A stretch of 64,000 bases of DNA, from NCBI GenBank assembly GCA_016234555.1, contig JACRBJ010000065.1, positions 1 through 64,000 on the forward strand. Reading direction: 5' to 3'. The DNA is from Chloroflexota bacterium. Its GTDB lineage: Bacteria; Chloroflexota; Anaerolineae; Anaerolineales; Villigracilaceae. Of the stretch, positions 8,782 to 16,776 are shown one piece after another (position 1 is the stretch's first letter; every line of letters begins with the position of its first letter). The position numbers and the translations under genes were made by a program. The notes under the pieces were generated by a model that saw only the letters and a list, made by a program, of their open reading frames with translations, was not told the origin of the DNA and did not search any database.

Positions 8782-11700
8782 ATGATTGAAGAGAAAGAAA
8801 TCCAGCCATTTAAAGTCCGTTTACCGTTTTATGTGAGATGGCAATCAATGTTATCCATACCCATCAGCAAGACCAAAATCATCCCTCCGCGCCGCCGCAC
8901 AGAATTGCTTTCACGCAAGCGGCTGCTGGACATCCTCTTCGATTCGCTCGACAGGAAGTTGATTCTGGTCTCAGCACCCGCTGGCTATGGGAAAACCTCC
9001 CTCCTGATCGACTTCACCACCCAAAGCGAACTGCCCTGCTGCTGGCTCGCTCTCGATGAACTGGACCGGGAACCCCAGCGTTTCATCGCGTATTTGATCG
9101 CGGCATTGACGGAACGTTTTCCAGAGTTTGGGGCTGAGTCCTCCTCCATGCTTGGCAGCCTGACCTCGCTGGGGCAGGACGACATGGAAAGAATGCTGGT
9201 CACGCTGGTCAACGAAACCTATGAACAGATTCACGAACATTTCTTCCTGATCCTGGACGATTTTCACCTGGTCTCTGACGTTCAGCTTATCCAAAACTTC
9301 CTAAACCGATTCATCCAGCTTGTGGACGAAAATTGCCACGTCGTCATCGCCTCGCGGGTTCTAACAAGCCTGTCCGACCTGCCTTTGATGGTGGCGCGGG
9401 ATCAAGTCAGCGGTCTGAGCTTTTCCGACCTTACCTTCCACGCGGATGAGATCCAGGCATTGCTGGCGCAGAACAACGACCTGCGCATCTCGGATGCCGA
9501 AGCCCAAAACCTGCTTGAAAAAACCGAAGGCTGGGTTACCGGACTGCAGTTTATCGGGGCAGGCGGGGACCCGGTAAAGTCGGTGTCCAGTACTGGCGTT
9601 GGGTTATTTGACTATCTCGGTCAGCAGGTACTTGATCGCCAATCCCCGGCCGTACAGAATTTTCTCCTGCGCACATCCGTGCTGGAAGAGTTTGACGCTT
9701 CACTTTGCCAGGTGGTTTTATCCCATTTATACCCGGAGCCCCAAAACTGGCAGAACTGGATTGACGCAGCTGTGCAAAACAATCTTTTTGTTCTGCCGGT
9801 TGGCGCGGACGGAAGATGGCTGCGTTACCACCATCTCTTCCGTGATTTCCTGCGGGCGCGTTTCGAACAATTACACCCGGAAGAGGTCAAGTCCATCCTG
9901 ACCTATTTGGGTCATGCCTACGAAGACCTCGGAGAATGGGAAAAAGCCCACTACATCTACAAACAATTAAATGATAACGACATCCTCGTGGAGATGATCG
10001 AGCGATCCAGCATGTCGATGCTGCAACGCACTTTGCTCACAGTTGAATCATGGTTGAACGATCTGTCTTTTTCCGTATTGAAGACGCGCCCGGGTATTCT
10101 TTCGATACGCGGAACAATCATGTACATGAAGGGCAATTTACGTGAGGGCTTGAGCCTGCTGGATCAGGCAGTGCGTATCTATCGCAATAATAATGAGGAT
10201 GTTTCAGGCTTGACCCTGGCTCTGGTCCGGCGCGCGACAGCCTATCGTTTTCTTGGGGATTACAAGGCATCGTTGAGTGACGCTGAAGAAGTTATTCGAT
10301 TGGCTGAAACGAATGAAAAATTACAGGTTTTTTATGCCGGTGCGTTGCGCGTCAAGGGACTCGCTTTGTACCGTCTGGGACAGGCGCGTCAGTCGGCTGA
10401 GTTTTTGGAACAATCGCTGAACTTATATACTTACCTGAATGACACATCCAGCATACCGATATTGTTTACGGAAACCGGCATGGTATATCAGGCAATCGGA
10501 AATTATACAAAAGCAGGCACTGTATATGAGAAAGCCCTTCAAATCTGGCGGAAGGAGGGAAATCTTTCCTGGCAGGCTAATTTGCTGAACAACCTTGGGG
10601 TCTTGCGTCAATACCAAGGGGAGTATGAAAAAGCCGCCCTGGCTTTTGAGGAGGGGTTGGTGTGTGCCCAGCGCAGCGGTTCTGCGCGCATGGAAGCCTT
10701 GATCGCCATTGGATTGGGAGACTTGTCGGCTGAACTGGAGGATTTTGGCGTTGCCCAATTGAATTATCACCATGCCGAAGAAATTGTCCGCGAGATGAAA
10801 GATCGATTTCTTTTGCACTATCTGGCTATGGCGCGGGCTGTTTTGTTATTGCTGCAAAACAAGGTCGTAGAGGCGCATCAATTCATTGACGATGCGGCTG
10901 GACTGATGCAATCGAGCGACTCGCTATACGAGAAGGGGTTGTACAGCTTTGTAGCTGGGCGTCTTTCTCTTGCGGAAGGAAATCCATCCCAGGCTATTAT
11001 TCAATTGGAAGAGGCGGGGCGCTGTTTCTCGGAAGATGGGAGAAAATTGGAGAGCGACGCCAATTGCATCTGGCTGGCGGCGGCTCATCACCAAATGAGA
11101 AATAATACGATTGCCAGGCAAATGATAGGAAAGATTTCAAATGGGCGTGGACAGGTTGCGCCTGGAATCCATGTAGCCGTGCATCAGGCACGAAAGTGGC
11201 TGGACGGGCTGCAAAGAGATCCGGAAATGGGACGTGTGGTCGGTGATCTGTTAACACGCGCCAGCCAGATGACATCTCACATGCCGGCAACCCGTCGCCA
11301 TTTGCATCGCATGACACGCGTCATTCAGATTCCCAATCCACACTTGACCATTCGTGCATTTGGAAAGGCGTCCATCAGTATCGGCGGCAAGCCGCTCACT
11401 CTCTCAGACTGGCATACGCAATCGGTTCGCGATCTGTTCTTTTTCTTTCTGATCAATCAAAAACCGCTCACCAGGGAACAGGTTGCAGAGGCGCTCTGGC
11501 TCGACATAGACAATCCTCAAAAGATAAAATTGCGTTTCAAGAATGATATTTACCGATTACGCAGGGCGGTCGGACAGGATGTCATCACCTATGAAGATGT
11601 CTTTTACAGCTTTAACCGCGCGCTGGATTTCGAATACGATGTTGAGGCGTTTGAATCGTTCCTGACACGGGCAAAGTCAGCCAAGGAGATTGAAGAACAG

Positions 11701-12069
11701 ATCAGGCTATATCAAAAAGCGGTTGATCTTGTGACAGGTCCATTCCTGGATGATATCTATGCCGATTGGGTAATGATCGAACGCGAACGTCTTAATCAAA
11801 TGTATCTTGGAGCGCTTCTAACCCTGGCAGAATTGCTGCTCAAGCAGGCTCAGCCGGAACGGGCGCTTGTCGCCTGCCAGCGGGCAATGGCTCACGATCT
11901 TGCAAACGAGGCGGCTTACGCCCTCTCCATGCAGATCTATCATCGCATGGGAGATCGCTCCTCTATCATCCGCACCTACCAGGCTTGCAAGAATGCCCTG
12001 CAGCGCAATATTGGATTGCCTCCTTCGAATGAAACTGACGAACTTTATCGTCGCCTGATAGCAGCATAA
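8782..12069 (+). CDS. MalT-like STAND ATPase with TPR array and C-terminal BTAD domain (transcriptional regulator)
   Basis: 1095-residue signal-transduction ATPase. The N-terminal SKTKIIPPRRRTELLSR is typical of MalT/LuxR-type regulators. Walker A is APAGYGKTSLL (about 66-76) and Walker B is FFLILDDFH (about 155-163). The winged-helix arm has WLRYHHLFRDFLRARF. Then comes a long TPR array (about 380-830) usually used to bind inducers or proteins. From about 855 there is an OmpR-type winged helix (PLTREQVAEALWLDID...LRFKNDIYRLRRAVG) followed by the bacterial transcriptional activation (BTAD) helical repeat to the end, as in SARP-like regulators. MalT itself ends in a LuxR domain, which is absent here. 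The start could also be the ATG at 8848. It is followed by a strong terminator and then the DGGGGW peptide operon, which it may control (inference). Confidence 0.9.
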   Translation: MIEEKEIQPFKVRLPFYVRWQSMLSIPISKTKIIPPRRRTELLSRKRLLDILFDSLDRKLILVSAPAGYGKTSLLIDFTTQSELPCCWLALDELDREPQRFIAYLIAALTERFPEFGAESSSMLGSLTSLGQDDMERMLVTLVNETYEQIHEHFFLILDDFHLVSDVQLIQNFLNRFIQLVDENCHVVIASRVLTSLSDLPLMVARDQVSGLSFSDLTFHADEIQALLAQNNDLRISDAEAQNLLEKTEGWVTGLQFIGAGGDPVKSVSSTGVGLFDYLGQQVLDRQSPAVQNFLLRTSVLEEFDASLCQVVLSHLYPEPQNWQNWIDAAVQNNLFVLPVGADGRWLRYHHLFRDFLRARFEQLHPEEVKSILTYLGHAYEDLGEWEKAHYIYKQLNDNDILVEMIERSSMSMLQRTLLTVESWLNDLSFSVLKTRPGILSIRGTIMYMKGNLREGLSLLDQAVRIYRNNNEDVSGLTLALVRRATAYRFLGDYKASLSDAEEVIRLAETNEKLQVFYAGALRVKGLALYRLGQARQSAEFLEQSLNLYTYLNDTSSIPILFTETGMVYQAIGNYTKAGTVYEKALQIWRKEGNLSWQANLLNNLGVLRQYQGEYEKAALAFEEGLVCAQRSGSARMEALIAIGLGDLSAELEDFGVAQLNYHHAEEIVREMKDRFLLHYLAMARAVLLLLQNKVVEAHQFIDDAAGLMQSSDSLYEKGLYSFVAGRLSLAEGNPSQAIIQLEEAGRCFSEDGRKLESDANCIWLAAAHHQMRNNTIARQMIGKISNGRGQVAPGIHVAVHQARKWLDGLQRDPEMGRVVGDLLTRASQMTSHMPATRRHLHRMTRVIQIPNPHLTIRAFGKASISIGGKPLTLSDWHTQSVRDLFFFFLINQKPLTREQVAEALWLDIDNPQKIKLRFKNDIYRLRRAVGQDVITYEDVFYSFNRALDFEYDVEAFESFLTRAKSAKEIEEQIRLYQKAVDLVTGPFLDDIYADWVMIERERLNQMYLGALLTLAELLLKQAQPERALVACQRAMAHDLANEAAYALSMQIYHRMGDRSSIIRTYQACKNALQRNIGLPPSNETDELYRRLIAA

Positions 12070-12126
12070 TATGGAGAAAAACCTCTAAAAACCGCTTACT
12101 TTGCCCATCTGTCCCTTTTTTGTCTT

Positions 12127-12154
12127 AAAAATCAGCCTTTCCAGGCTGATTTTT
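12127..12154 (+). terminator. Intrinsic terminator after the BTAD regulator
   Basis: AAAAATCAGCCT-TTCC-AGGCTGATTTTT is a perfect 12-bp stem with a 4-nt loop and a T-run. It separates the regulator from the peptide operon, so the peptides need their own promoter. Confidence 0.9.
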
Positions 12155-12159
12155 CATTA

Positions 12160-12182
12160 TTTGAAGCCTGTTTTGAAGCCTG
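12160..12182 (+). promoter_or_regulatory. Direct repeat upstream of the peptide operon (candidate operator)
   Basis: TTTGAAGCCTG occurs twice, at 12160-12170 and 12172-12182, with a 12-nt period. It lies between the regulator's terminator and the first peptide. Two closely spaced direct repeats are the usual arrangement for OmpR-fold/SARP-like DNA-binding domains, so it is a candidate binding site; this is inference. Confidence 0.4.
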
Positions 12183-12196
12183 GGGGAGAGTATTCT

Positions 12197-12283
12197 ATGG
12201 CTAACAAATTCAATCCACGCAAAAAGGATAACCGCTATGAAAAACAAACTCACCGCCCACATGTTCTTTGCCCAGAAAATTAA
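12197..12283 (+). CDS. Possible 28-codon upstream reading frame (leader peptide candidate)
   Basis: ATG 12197 is preceded by GGGGGAGAG and opens a frame encoding MANKFNPRKKDNRYEKQTHR and eight more residues. It overlaps the start of the first DGGGGW peptide by 47 nt in another frame. The peptide is basic and polar and matches no family I know. It may be a translational leader or chance. The ribosome-binding site is better than average for this genome. Confidence 0.3.
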   Translation: MANKFNPRKKDNRYEKQTHRPHVLCPEN

Positions 12284-12377
12284 CCGCCAGAACATCCAAC
12301 TCGCTCTCGTGATCCTCTCCCTGGCAATGCTCGTTCTCGGCGTTGGCGCGCCCACTGACGGCGGCGGTGGATGGTAA
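12237..12377 (+). CDS. DGGGGW small peptide A (46 residues, membrane or secreted)
   Basis: Codes for MKNKLTAHMFFAQKINRQ, a hydrophobic helix (about 20-36, IQLALVILSLAMLVLG) and the tail VGAPTDGGGGW. AAGGA lies 9 nt before the ATG. It looks like a short secretion signal with a VGA site that fits the -3/-1 rule for signal peptidase I, which would release PTDGGGGW. Alternatively it stays as a one-pass membrane peptide. It is too short for most gene callers. The tandem copy at 12405 differs in the second half mainly by synonymous changes, which supports real coding. It is the first gene of an operon with peptide B, DUF5317 and an NHLP-clan protein. Function is unknown; a signalling or RiPP-like peptide is only a hypothesis. 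Confidence 0.75.
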   Translation: MKNKLTAHMFFAQKINRQNIQLALVILSLAMLVLGVGAPTDGGGGW

Positions 12378-12387
12378 TTCCACCTAG

Positions 12388-12546
12388 AAAAAAGGATAAT
12401 CGCCATGAACAAACTCACCTCCCTCATGTTCTTTGCCCGGAAAATTAACCGCCAGCACATCCAGCTTGCTCTCGTGATCCTCTCCCTGGCGATGCTTGTT
12501 GTCGGTGTTGGCGCACCCACTGACGGCGGCGGTGGATGGTAATTTC
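12388..12546 (+). repeat. Second copy of a tandem ~160-bp duplication
   Basis: The unit AAAAAGGATAAxCGCxATG ... GGTGGATGGTAATT occurs at about 12221-12380 and again at 12388-12546, offset 168 nt between start codons. Each unit carries its own ribosome-binding site and a complete small peptide gene. Confidence 0.9.
12405..12542 (+). CDS. DGGGGW small peptide B (45 residues, tandem paralogue)
   Basis: Codes for MNKLTSLMFFARKINRQH, the hydrophobic stretch IQLALVILSLAMLVVG and the same tail VGAPTDGGGGW. It matches peptide A at 40 of 45 aligned positions. From the IQLALV segment onward I count six synonymous differences against one conservative replacement (L to V), whereas the N-terminal part varies more. 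That pattern points to selection on the hydrophobic helix and the tail. The ribosome-binding site AAAAAAGGA precedes the ATG. The stop is 6 nt before the GTG start of the DUF5317 gene, so the two are probably translated from one mRNA. Confidence 0.75.
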   Translation: MNKLTSLMFFARKINRQHIQLALVILSLAMLVVGVGAPTDGGGGW

Positions 12547-12548
12547 CC

Positions 12549-13136
12549 GTGATTCTTTTAGCGGCAATTGCGGCTGGTTTACTGACTGGAATAATCCTGG
12601 CTCACTGGCGCAGGCAGTTGTACCAGCCGCCGCAACTTCGCCATCTTTGGCTCGTCTTCGCCGCCTTTCTGCCGCAGTTCATTGTCCTCTACCTGCCGGT
12701 TGACCGCGTTTCCTTCCCTAACTGGCTCACCACCCTCCTCTTGACCGCCTCCCAGGTTGGGCTGCTGGCATTCGTCTGGATGAACCGCCACCTGTCGGGA
12801 ATGCTCGTCCTGCTTTGCGGAGTGGCGCTCAACCTGACAGTGATGACAGCCAACGGCGGTTTCATGCCCATCAGCCTGCAAACCGCGAGTAGACTGGTGC
12901 CGGAAGAAATGCTGGAAGAGGCCCAAATTGGAAGCCGATTCGACACAAAAGACATTCTCCTCCCGGTCGGGGAGACCCGCTTCGAATGGCTGGCAGACCG
13001 TTTCCTACCCCCAAGCTGGTTCCCCTACCAGGTGGCATTCAGCCTCGGTGACGTTTTTATCGCACTCGGCGTATTTTGGCTGCTTGCCAGCCCCGGACCG
13101 CGCGCGGAATTTATTTTAAATGAGGTATCCACATGA
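12549..13136 (+). CDS. DUF5317-like integral membrane protein
   Basis: 195 residues starting at GTG 12549, six bases after peptide B. It has about five hydrophobic segments (ILLAAIAAGLLTGIILAHW, LWLVFAAFLPQFIVLYLPV, TLLLTASQVGLLAFVWM, MLVLLCGVALNLTVMTA, and a final SLGDVFIALGVFWLLAS). A loop ANGGFMPI precedes a variable extracytoplasmic part with KDILLPVGETRFEWLADRF. The NGG-MP loop and the terminal SLGDV helix fit the DUF5317 family, which has no known function. It overlaps the next gene by ATGA. Position suggests a role in export, processing or sensing of the two peptides, which is inference. Confidence 0.75.
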   Translation: MILLAAIAAGLLTGIILAHWRRQLYQPPQLRHLWLVFAAFLPQFIVLYLPVDRVSFPNWLTTLLLTASQVGLLAFVWMNRHLSGMLVLLCGVALNLTVMTANGGFMPISLQTASRLVPEEMLEEAQIGSRFDTKDILLPVGETRFEWLADRFLPPSWFPYQVAFSLGDVFIALGVFWLLASPGPRAEFILNEVST

Positions 13137-13411
13137 TCGCACCATTCACGTATCAAACCACATTATCGAGGAAATTCACCACCCGACCTGGCGTCTCCAG
13201 CGGGTTGAGCCGGGTTTTCGCGGCGGCAGTTGTGAACCGGCAATTTTGCGACATGCTTTTGCAGGACCCATCCATCGCCCTCCAAAAAGGTTACCTGGGC
13301 GAGACCTTTTCCCTCAGCAAAGAGGAACAGGACCTGATCGTCTCGATTCGAGCCAAGTCCCTTTCCGACCTGGCAAAACAGGTCAACCGCACTCTCCTTG
13401 GCAATTATTAG
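13133..13411 (+). CDS. NHLP-clan (Nif11/Os1348-like) small protein
   Basis: 92 residues. After a basic, Ser/Thr-rich N-terminus, residues about 28-85 read AAVVNRQFCDMLLQDPSIAL, then a Gly-Tyr-Leu turn, SLSKEEQDLIVSI and AKSLSDLAKQV. This is the layout of nitrile-hydratase-leader and Nif11-type precursor leaders (F-x-x-x-L-L-x-D-P-x-x-A-L, then S-x-E-E). No Gly-Gly cleavage site or separate core peptide follows, as in the Chloroflexi Os1348-type members. It is translationally coupled to the DUF5317 gene (ATGA overlap). Membership is read from the motif only. Whether it is a RiPP precursor, a carrier or a repurposed leader domain is open. Confidence 0.65.
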   Translation: MIAPFTYQTTLSRKFTTRPGVSSGLSRVFAAAVVNRQFCDMLLQDPSIALQKGYLGETFSLSKEEQDLIVSIRAKSLSDLAKQVNRTLLGNY

Positions 13412-13466
13412 GCTGTAATAAAACCTCAAACTTTATCGATACCGCCTTGTTATATTGTGCCAGCCT

Positions 13467-14960
13467 ATGATTCTGTTGGATCGAATGATTACCGATTTGT
13501 CGTTACAAAGCCTGCCCGATTCCGATCAAAGGCTTGAAGCCATGCTTCAGGCTTTTGGTGATTTAATGTTCATCATCAATGATGACGGCACGATCCTTGA
13601 ACACACATTGGGCAATCCCTTTCAAATTACCGATCTGCGCACCGGGGTCTTATATCAAAAAATTCAGGACCTTCTGCCTGTTGAAGCAGGCTGGAAAATT
13701 ACCGATGGACTTCACCAGTTGCGCGAGAAGAACAAGACCGTCCAGGTCGAATATTCCCTGCCGACGATTACCGGAAGAAACTGGTACGAATCCCGCCTGA
13801 TTCCCATGCGGAACAAACAGGTCATAGTCTTCATCCGGGATATTACAAAGTACAAGCAGTCGGAGGAAAAGATAAAAATTCAAATGGAACAGTTGGATGC
13901 CCTGCGCGCAATCGACCTTTCCATTACATCGGGTGCAGACCTGAGTCAGACGTTGTCTGAAATCCTCAGCCATGTCCGAAAATACTTGAACATCGACGCC
14001 GCATCCGTATTGCTGCTAAACCCGCACAATCAACGGCTGGAATTTGCCGCGGGCGACGGCTTCAGGACGCCTGCCATGCGACACACCCACCTGAGCATTG
14101 GCGAAGGGCTGGCTGGGCAGGCAGTACAAAAGCGCAAAATCGTGCACATTTCCAACTTAAAAAACCGTAAGACCTCCTTTTTGCGTTCCCCGGACTTCAG
14201 CAAGGAAAACTTCGTCACGTATTATGCCATCCCCCTGATCGCAAAGGGACAGGCGCTGGGCGTGCTCGAAATATTCCACCGTTTCATCCTTTCAGCCAGC
14301 CAGGATTGGATGAACTTCCTCAACACGCTCGCCGGGCAGGCTGCCATCGCAATCGATAATGCCATGATGTTCAAGGATTTGCAGCACTCGAACATCGAGT
14401 TGATGCTGGCTTACGACAAGACAATCGACGGCTGGTCGCGCGCGCTCGACCTCCGCGACAAGGAAACCGAATACCATACCCGCCGCGTCACAGAATTGAC
14501 CTTGCGCCTGGCGCAGCGAATGGATATTCCCGAGGCGGAACTGATCCATATCCGGCGCGGCTCCACATTGCACGACATCGGCAAGGTCGCCATTCCAGAC
14601 CAGATTCTGTTCAAGCCCGCCCCACTGACAGACGAGGAATGGATGACCATGCGACGCCATCCACTGATTGCCGCGGAAATTCTAAAGCCGATTTCCTATC
14701 TCACGCCGGCGCTGCCAATCCCACGCTCCCATCACGAAAAATGGGACGGCAGCGGCTACCCGGACGGACTTGCAGGTGAAACCATTCCGCTTGCGGCGCG
14801 TCTCTTTACCTTTGCCGATGTCTACGATGCGCTTACATCCGACCGCCCATATCGCCCCGCGTGGTCACAGGCTGAGGCATTGGAATATATCAACAAAAAC
14901 GCGGGATCACATTTCGATCCCAAAATCGTTCCGGTATTCATCAGAATGCTGAAGGAATAA
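13467..14960 (+). CDS. PAS-GAF-HD-GYP cyclic-di-GMP phosphodiesterase-like protein
   Basis: 497 residues. A PAS-like domain occupies about 20-125 (LMFIINDDGTILEH, then VIVFIRDITKYKQ), a GAF domain about 145-300, and an HD-GYP domain 325-497. The HD-GYP residues are present: STLHDIGKVAIPD for the metal site and HHEKWDGSGYPDGLAGE for the GYP loop. The family hydrolyses cyclic di-GMP. No membrane segment is seen, so it is cytoplasmic. It follows the peptide operon on the same strand with a 55-bp gap. TATATT lies 10 nt before the chosen ATG, hinting at its own near-leaderless promoter. A TTG four codons upstream is an alternative start. Confidence 0.9.
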   Translation: MILLDRMITDLSLQSLPDSDQRLEAMLQAFGDLMFIINDDGTILEHTLGNPFQITDLRTGVLYQKIQDLLPVEAGWKITDGLHQLREKNKTVQVEYSLPTITGRNWYESRLIPMRNKQVIVFIRDITKYKQSEEKIKIQMEQLDALRAIDLSITSGADLSQTLSEILSHVRKYLNIDAASVLLLNPHNQRLEFAAGDGFRTPAMRHTHLSIGEGLAGQAVQKRKIVHISNLKNRKTSFLRSPDFSKENFVTYYAIPLIAKGQALGVLEIFHRFILSASQDWMNFLNTLAGQAAIAIDNAMMFKDLQHSNIELMLAYDKTIDGWSRALDLRDKETEYHTRRVTELTLRLAQRMDIPEAELIHIRRGSTLHDIGKVAIPDQILFKPAPLTDEEWMTMRRHPLIAAEILKPISYLTPALPIPRSHHEKWDGSGYPDGLAGETIPLAARLFTFADVYDALTSDRPYRPAWSQAEALEYINKNAGSHFDPKIVPVFIRMLKE

Positions 14961-15027
14961 GCTGCGTTTCCATTTTCTTTGTATCGGTGGTTCGAGGGGA
15001 ATACTGATACGCAAGGGGCATTGTTGT

Positions 15028-15053
15028 GTACACGCCGTTTTTGCGGCGTGTAC
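15028..15053 (+). terminator. Hairpin after the HD-GYP gene
   Basis: GTACACGCCG-TTTTTG-CGGCGTGTAC is a perfect 10-bp stem. There is no long T-run after it, so terminator function is likely but not certain. Confidence 0.6.
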
Positions 15054-15077
15054 CGTTTAAGAACCACATCGGTAAAG

Positions 15078-15083
15078 TATAAT
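15078..15083 (+). promoter_or_regulatory. -10 box of the capsule-type glycosyltransferase
   Basis: TATAAT ends 10 nt before the ATG at 15094. No Shine-Dalgarno is present. A very short leader is predicted. Confidence 0.55.
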
Positions 15084-15093
15084 CTGCCGCGTT

Positions 15094-16719
15094 ATGCTCA
15101 AAGAATTCCTCACCCAACGCATCAAACGCGGATTCGTCCGCAGGCTCAATAATCTCAAAGTTGCCCAAGTCGCGCAACTCGTCGCTCGGAACTCGCCAAC
15201 TCCCTCTGGCGCTCCCATCGTCTTCTTCAAAGCCTCCACCGGCATCGACGACCTTTCCTGGAACAGCGGATTTCACTTGCTGACCTCGTGGGCGTTCCGT
15301 TTGCAGGGAATCCCCGTCGCTTATTTTGCCTGCAACGCGGGCATGAGCAAATGCGTGCTCGGTACGAACCGCGACCATCCACAAAAAGAACCGCCGTGCA
15401 AGTCGTGTATTTACCAATCGCGGACTTTGTATACGGGTACACAAGTACACAAGGAAGCAGGTACTTTTGTAAACTGGTTCGATTTTCAACGCGATCCCGA
15501 ACTCGTTACTCGTATCTCGCAACTGTCTGTACCCGAACTTTCCACTTTCCACTTCCAAACCATCCCGCTTGGTCCGCTCTGCCTGCCCGGACTGAGATGG
15601 GTCCTGCGGATTCATCACCTGAACGACGACGAAAATACCCGTTATCTTTTCCGCGAGTATATTTTGTCGGCGTGGAATGTGGCTCGGAAATTTGCGGACT
15701 TCCTCGACCAGGTCCAGCCTCGGGCGGTACTGGTTTTCAACGGACAATTTTTCCCCGAAGCCACCGCCCGCTATGTCGCCCACCAGCGCGGACTGCGGGT
15801 CATCACCCACGAGGTCGGTCTCCAGCCCGCGACGGCGTACTTCACCGAAGGCGAAGCCACCGCCTACCCGATCCATATCCCCGATGACTTCGAGATGAGT
15901 GAGGAGCAAAACGCCAAACTCGACGCCTATCTTGCCAGGCGTTTTCAAGGCGACTTTACGATGGCGGGCATCAAATTCTGGGCGGACATGAAGGGACTCG
16001 ACGAGTCGTTTCTGAAAAAGGCGGCGGGCTTCAAGCAAATCGTCCCCATTTTCACCAATGTCATCTTCGACACCAGCCAGCCGCACGCCAACACCGTCTT
16101 CGAGGATATGTTCGAGTGGCTGGATGCGGTACTGGAAGTCATCCGCGCCCACCCTGAGACCTTGTTCGTGATCCGCGCCCATCCTGACGAGTTGCGTGTC
16201 CGCAAGGCGAGCCGCGAAACCGTCGGCGGATGGGTCGAAGCGCGCTGCGTGACCGACCTGTCCAACGTGGTTTTTGTCGCACCGAACGAAACGCTCAGTT
16301 CGTACGAGTTGATCTTGAAATCGAAATTCGTGATGGTCTACAACTCAACCATTGGCTTGGAGGCTTCGATCATGGGCGCGGCGGTGTTGTGCGCTGGCAG
16401 GGCGAGATTTACCCAATACCCCACCGTCTTCTTTCCACAGACTGTCGAAGAGCAAAAGAAAAAATTGGAAGAGTTTTTGTCCGCCGAAAGAATCGAAGTC
16501 CCCGCCGAGTTCAAACGCAACGCCCGCCGATTTTTGTATTACCAGTTGTATCGCACATCCCTGCCGTTTGGAGAGTTTCTTGAGCCTTCCGTTCGAACCA
16601 CACAGACAAGGTTGAAATCATTTACCTTGGATGAGCTGGTCAACGCGAAGACCATTCAGGTCATCAAAAAAGGTCTGCTGGAAGACGGGGATTTTCTTCT
16701 GGAAGAAGTCAGCAAATAG
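15094..16719 (+). CDS. Capsule-polysaccharide-biosynthesis-like glycosyltransferase (GT-B fold)
   Basis: 541 residues, soluble. The C-terminal half has FVIRAHPDELRVRKASRETV, NVVFVAPNETLSSYELI, FVMVYNSTIGLEASIMGAAVL and an R-x-x-F-T-Q-Y-P segment. These are the usual landmarks of the capsule synthesis family (KpsC/KpsS-like transferases). The middle has RAVLVFNGQFFPEATARYVA and a THEVG segment. An N-terminal Cys cluster (FACNAGMSKC ... PPCKSCIY) may bind metal, which is unusual. It stands alone between two terminators. The exact sugar and acceptor cannot be told. Confidence 0.75.
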   Translation: MLKEFLTQRIKRGFVRRLNNLKVAQVAQLVARNSPTPSGAPIVFFKASTGIDDLSWNSGFHLLTSWAFRLQGIPVAYFACNAGMSKCVLGTNRDHPQKEPPCKSCIYQSRTLYTGTQVHKEAGTFVNWFDFQRDPELVTRISQLSVPELSTFHFQTIPLGPLCLPGLRWVLRIHHLNDDENTRYLFREYILSAWNVARKFADFLDQVQPRAVLVFNGQFFPEATARYVAHQRGLRVITHEVGLQPATAYFTEGEATAYPIHIPDDFEMSEEQNAKLDAYLARRFQGDFTMAGIKFWADMKGLDESFLKKAAGFKQIVPIFTNVIFDTSQPHANTVFEDMFEWLDAVLEVIRAHPETLFVIRAHPDELRVRKASRETVGGWVEARCVTDLSNVVFVAPNETLSSYELILKSKFVMVYNSTIGLEASIMGAAVLCAGRARFTQYPTVFFPQTVEEQKKKLEEFLSAERIEVPAEFKRNARRFLYYQLYRTSLPFGEFLEPSVRTTQTRLKSFTLDELVNAKTIQVIKKGLLEDGDFLLEEVSK

Positions 16720-16763
16720 CCAAACAAAAAGCGCATCCGTTGCAGGCTGCGCTTTTTGTTTGG
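16720..16763. terminator. Bidirectional terminator between convergent genes
   Basis: CCAAACAAAAAGCGCA ... TGCGCTTTTTGTTTGG is a perfect 16-bp stem with a 12-nt loop. It begins one base after the glycosyltransferase stop and serves the SHMT-like gene from the other side. Confidence 0.88.
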
Positions 16764-16776
16764 TGTGGATAAAAGC

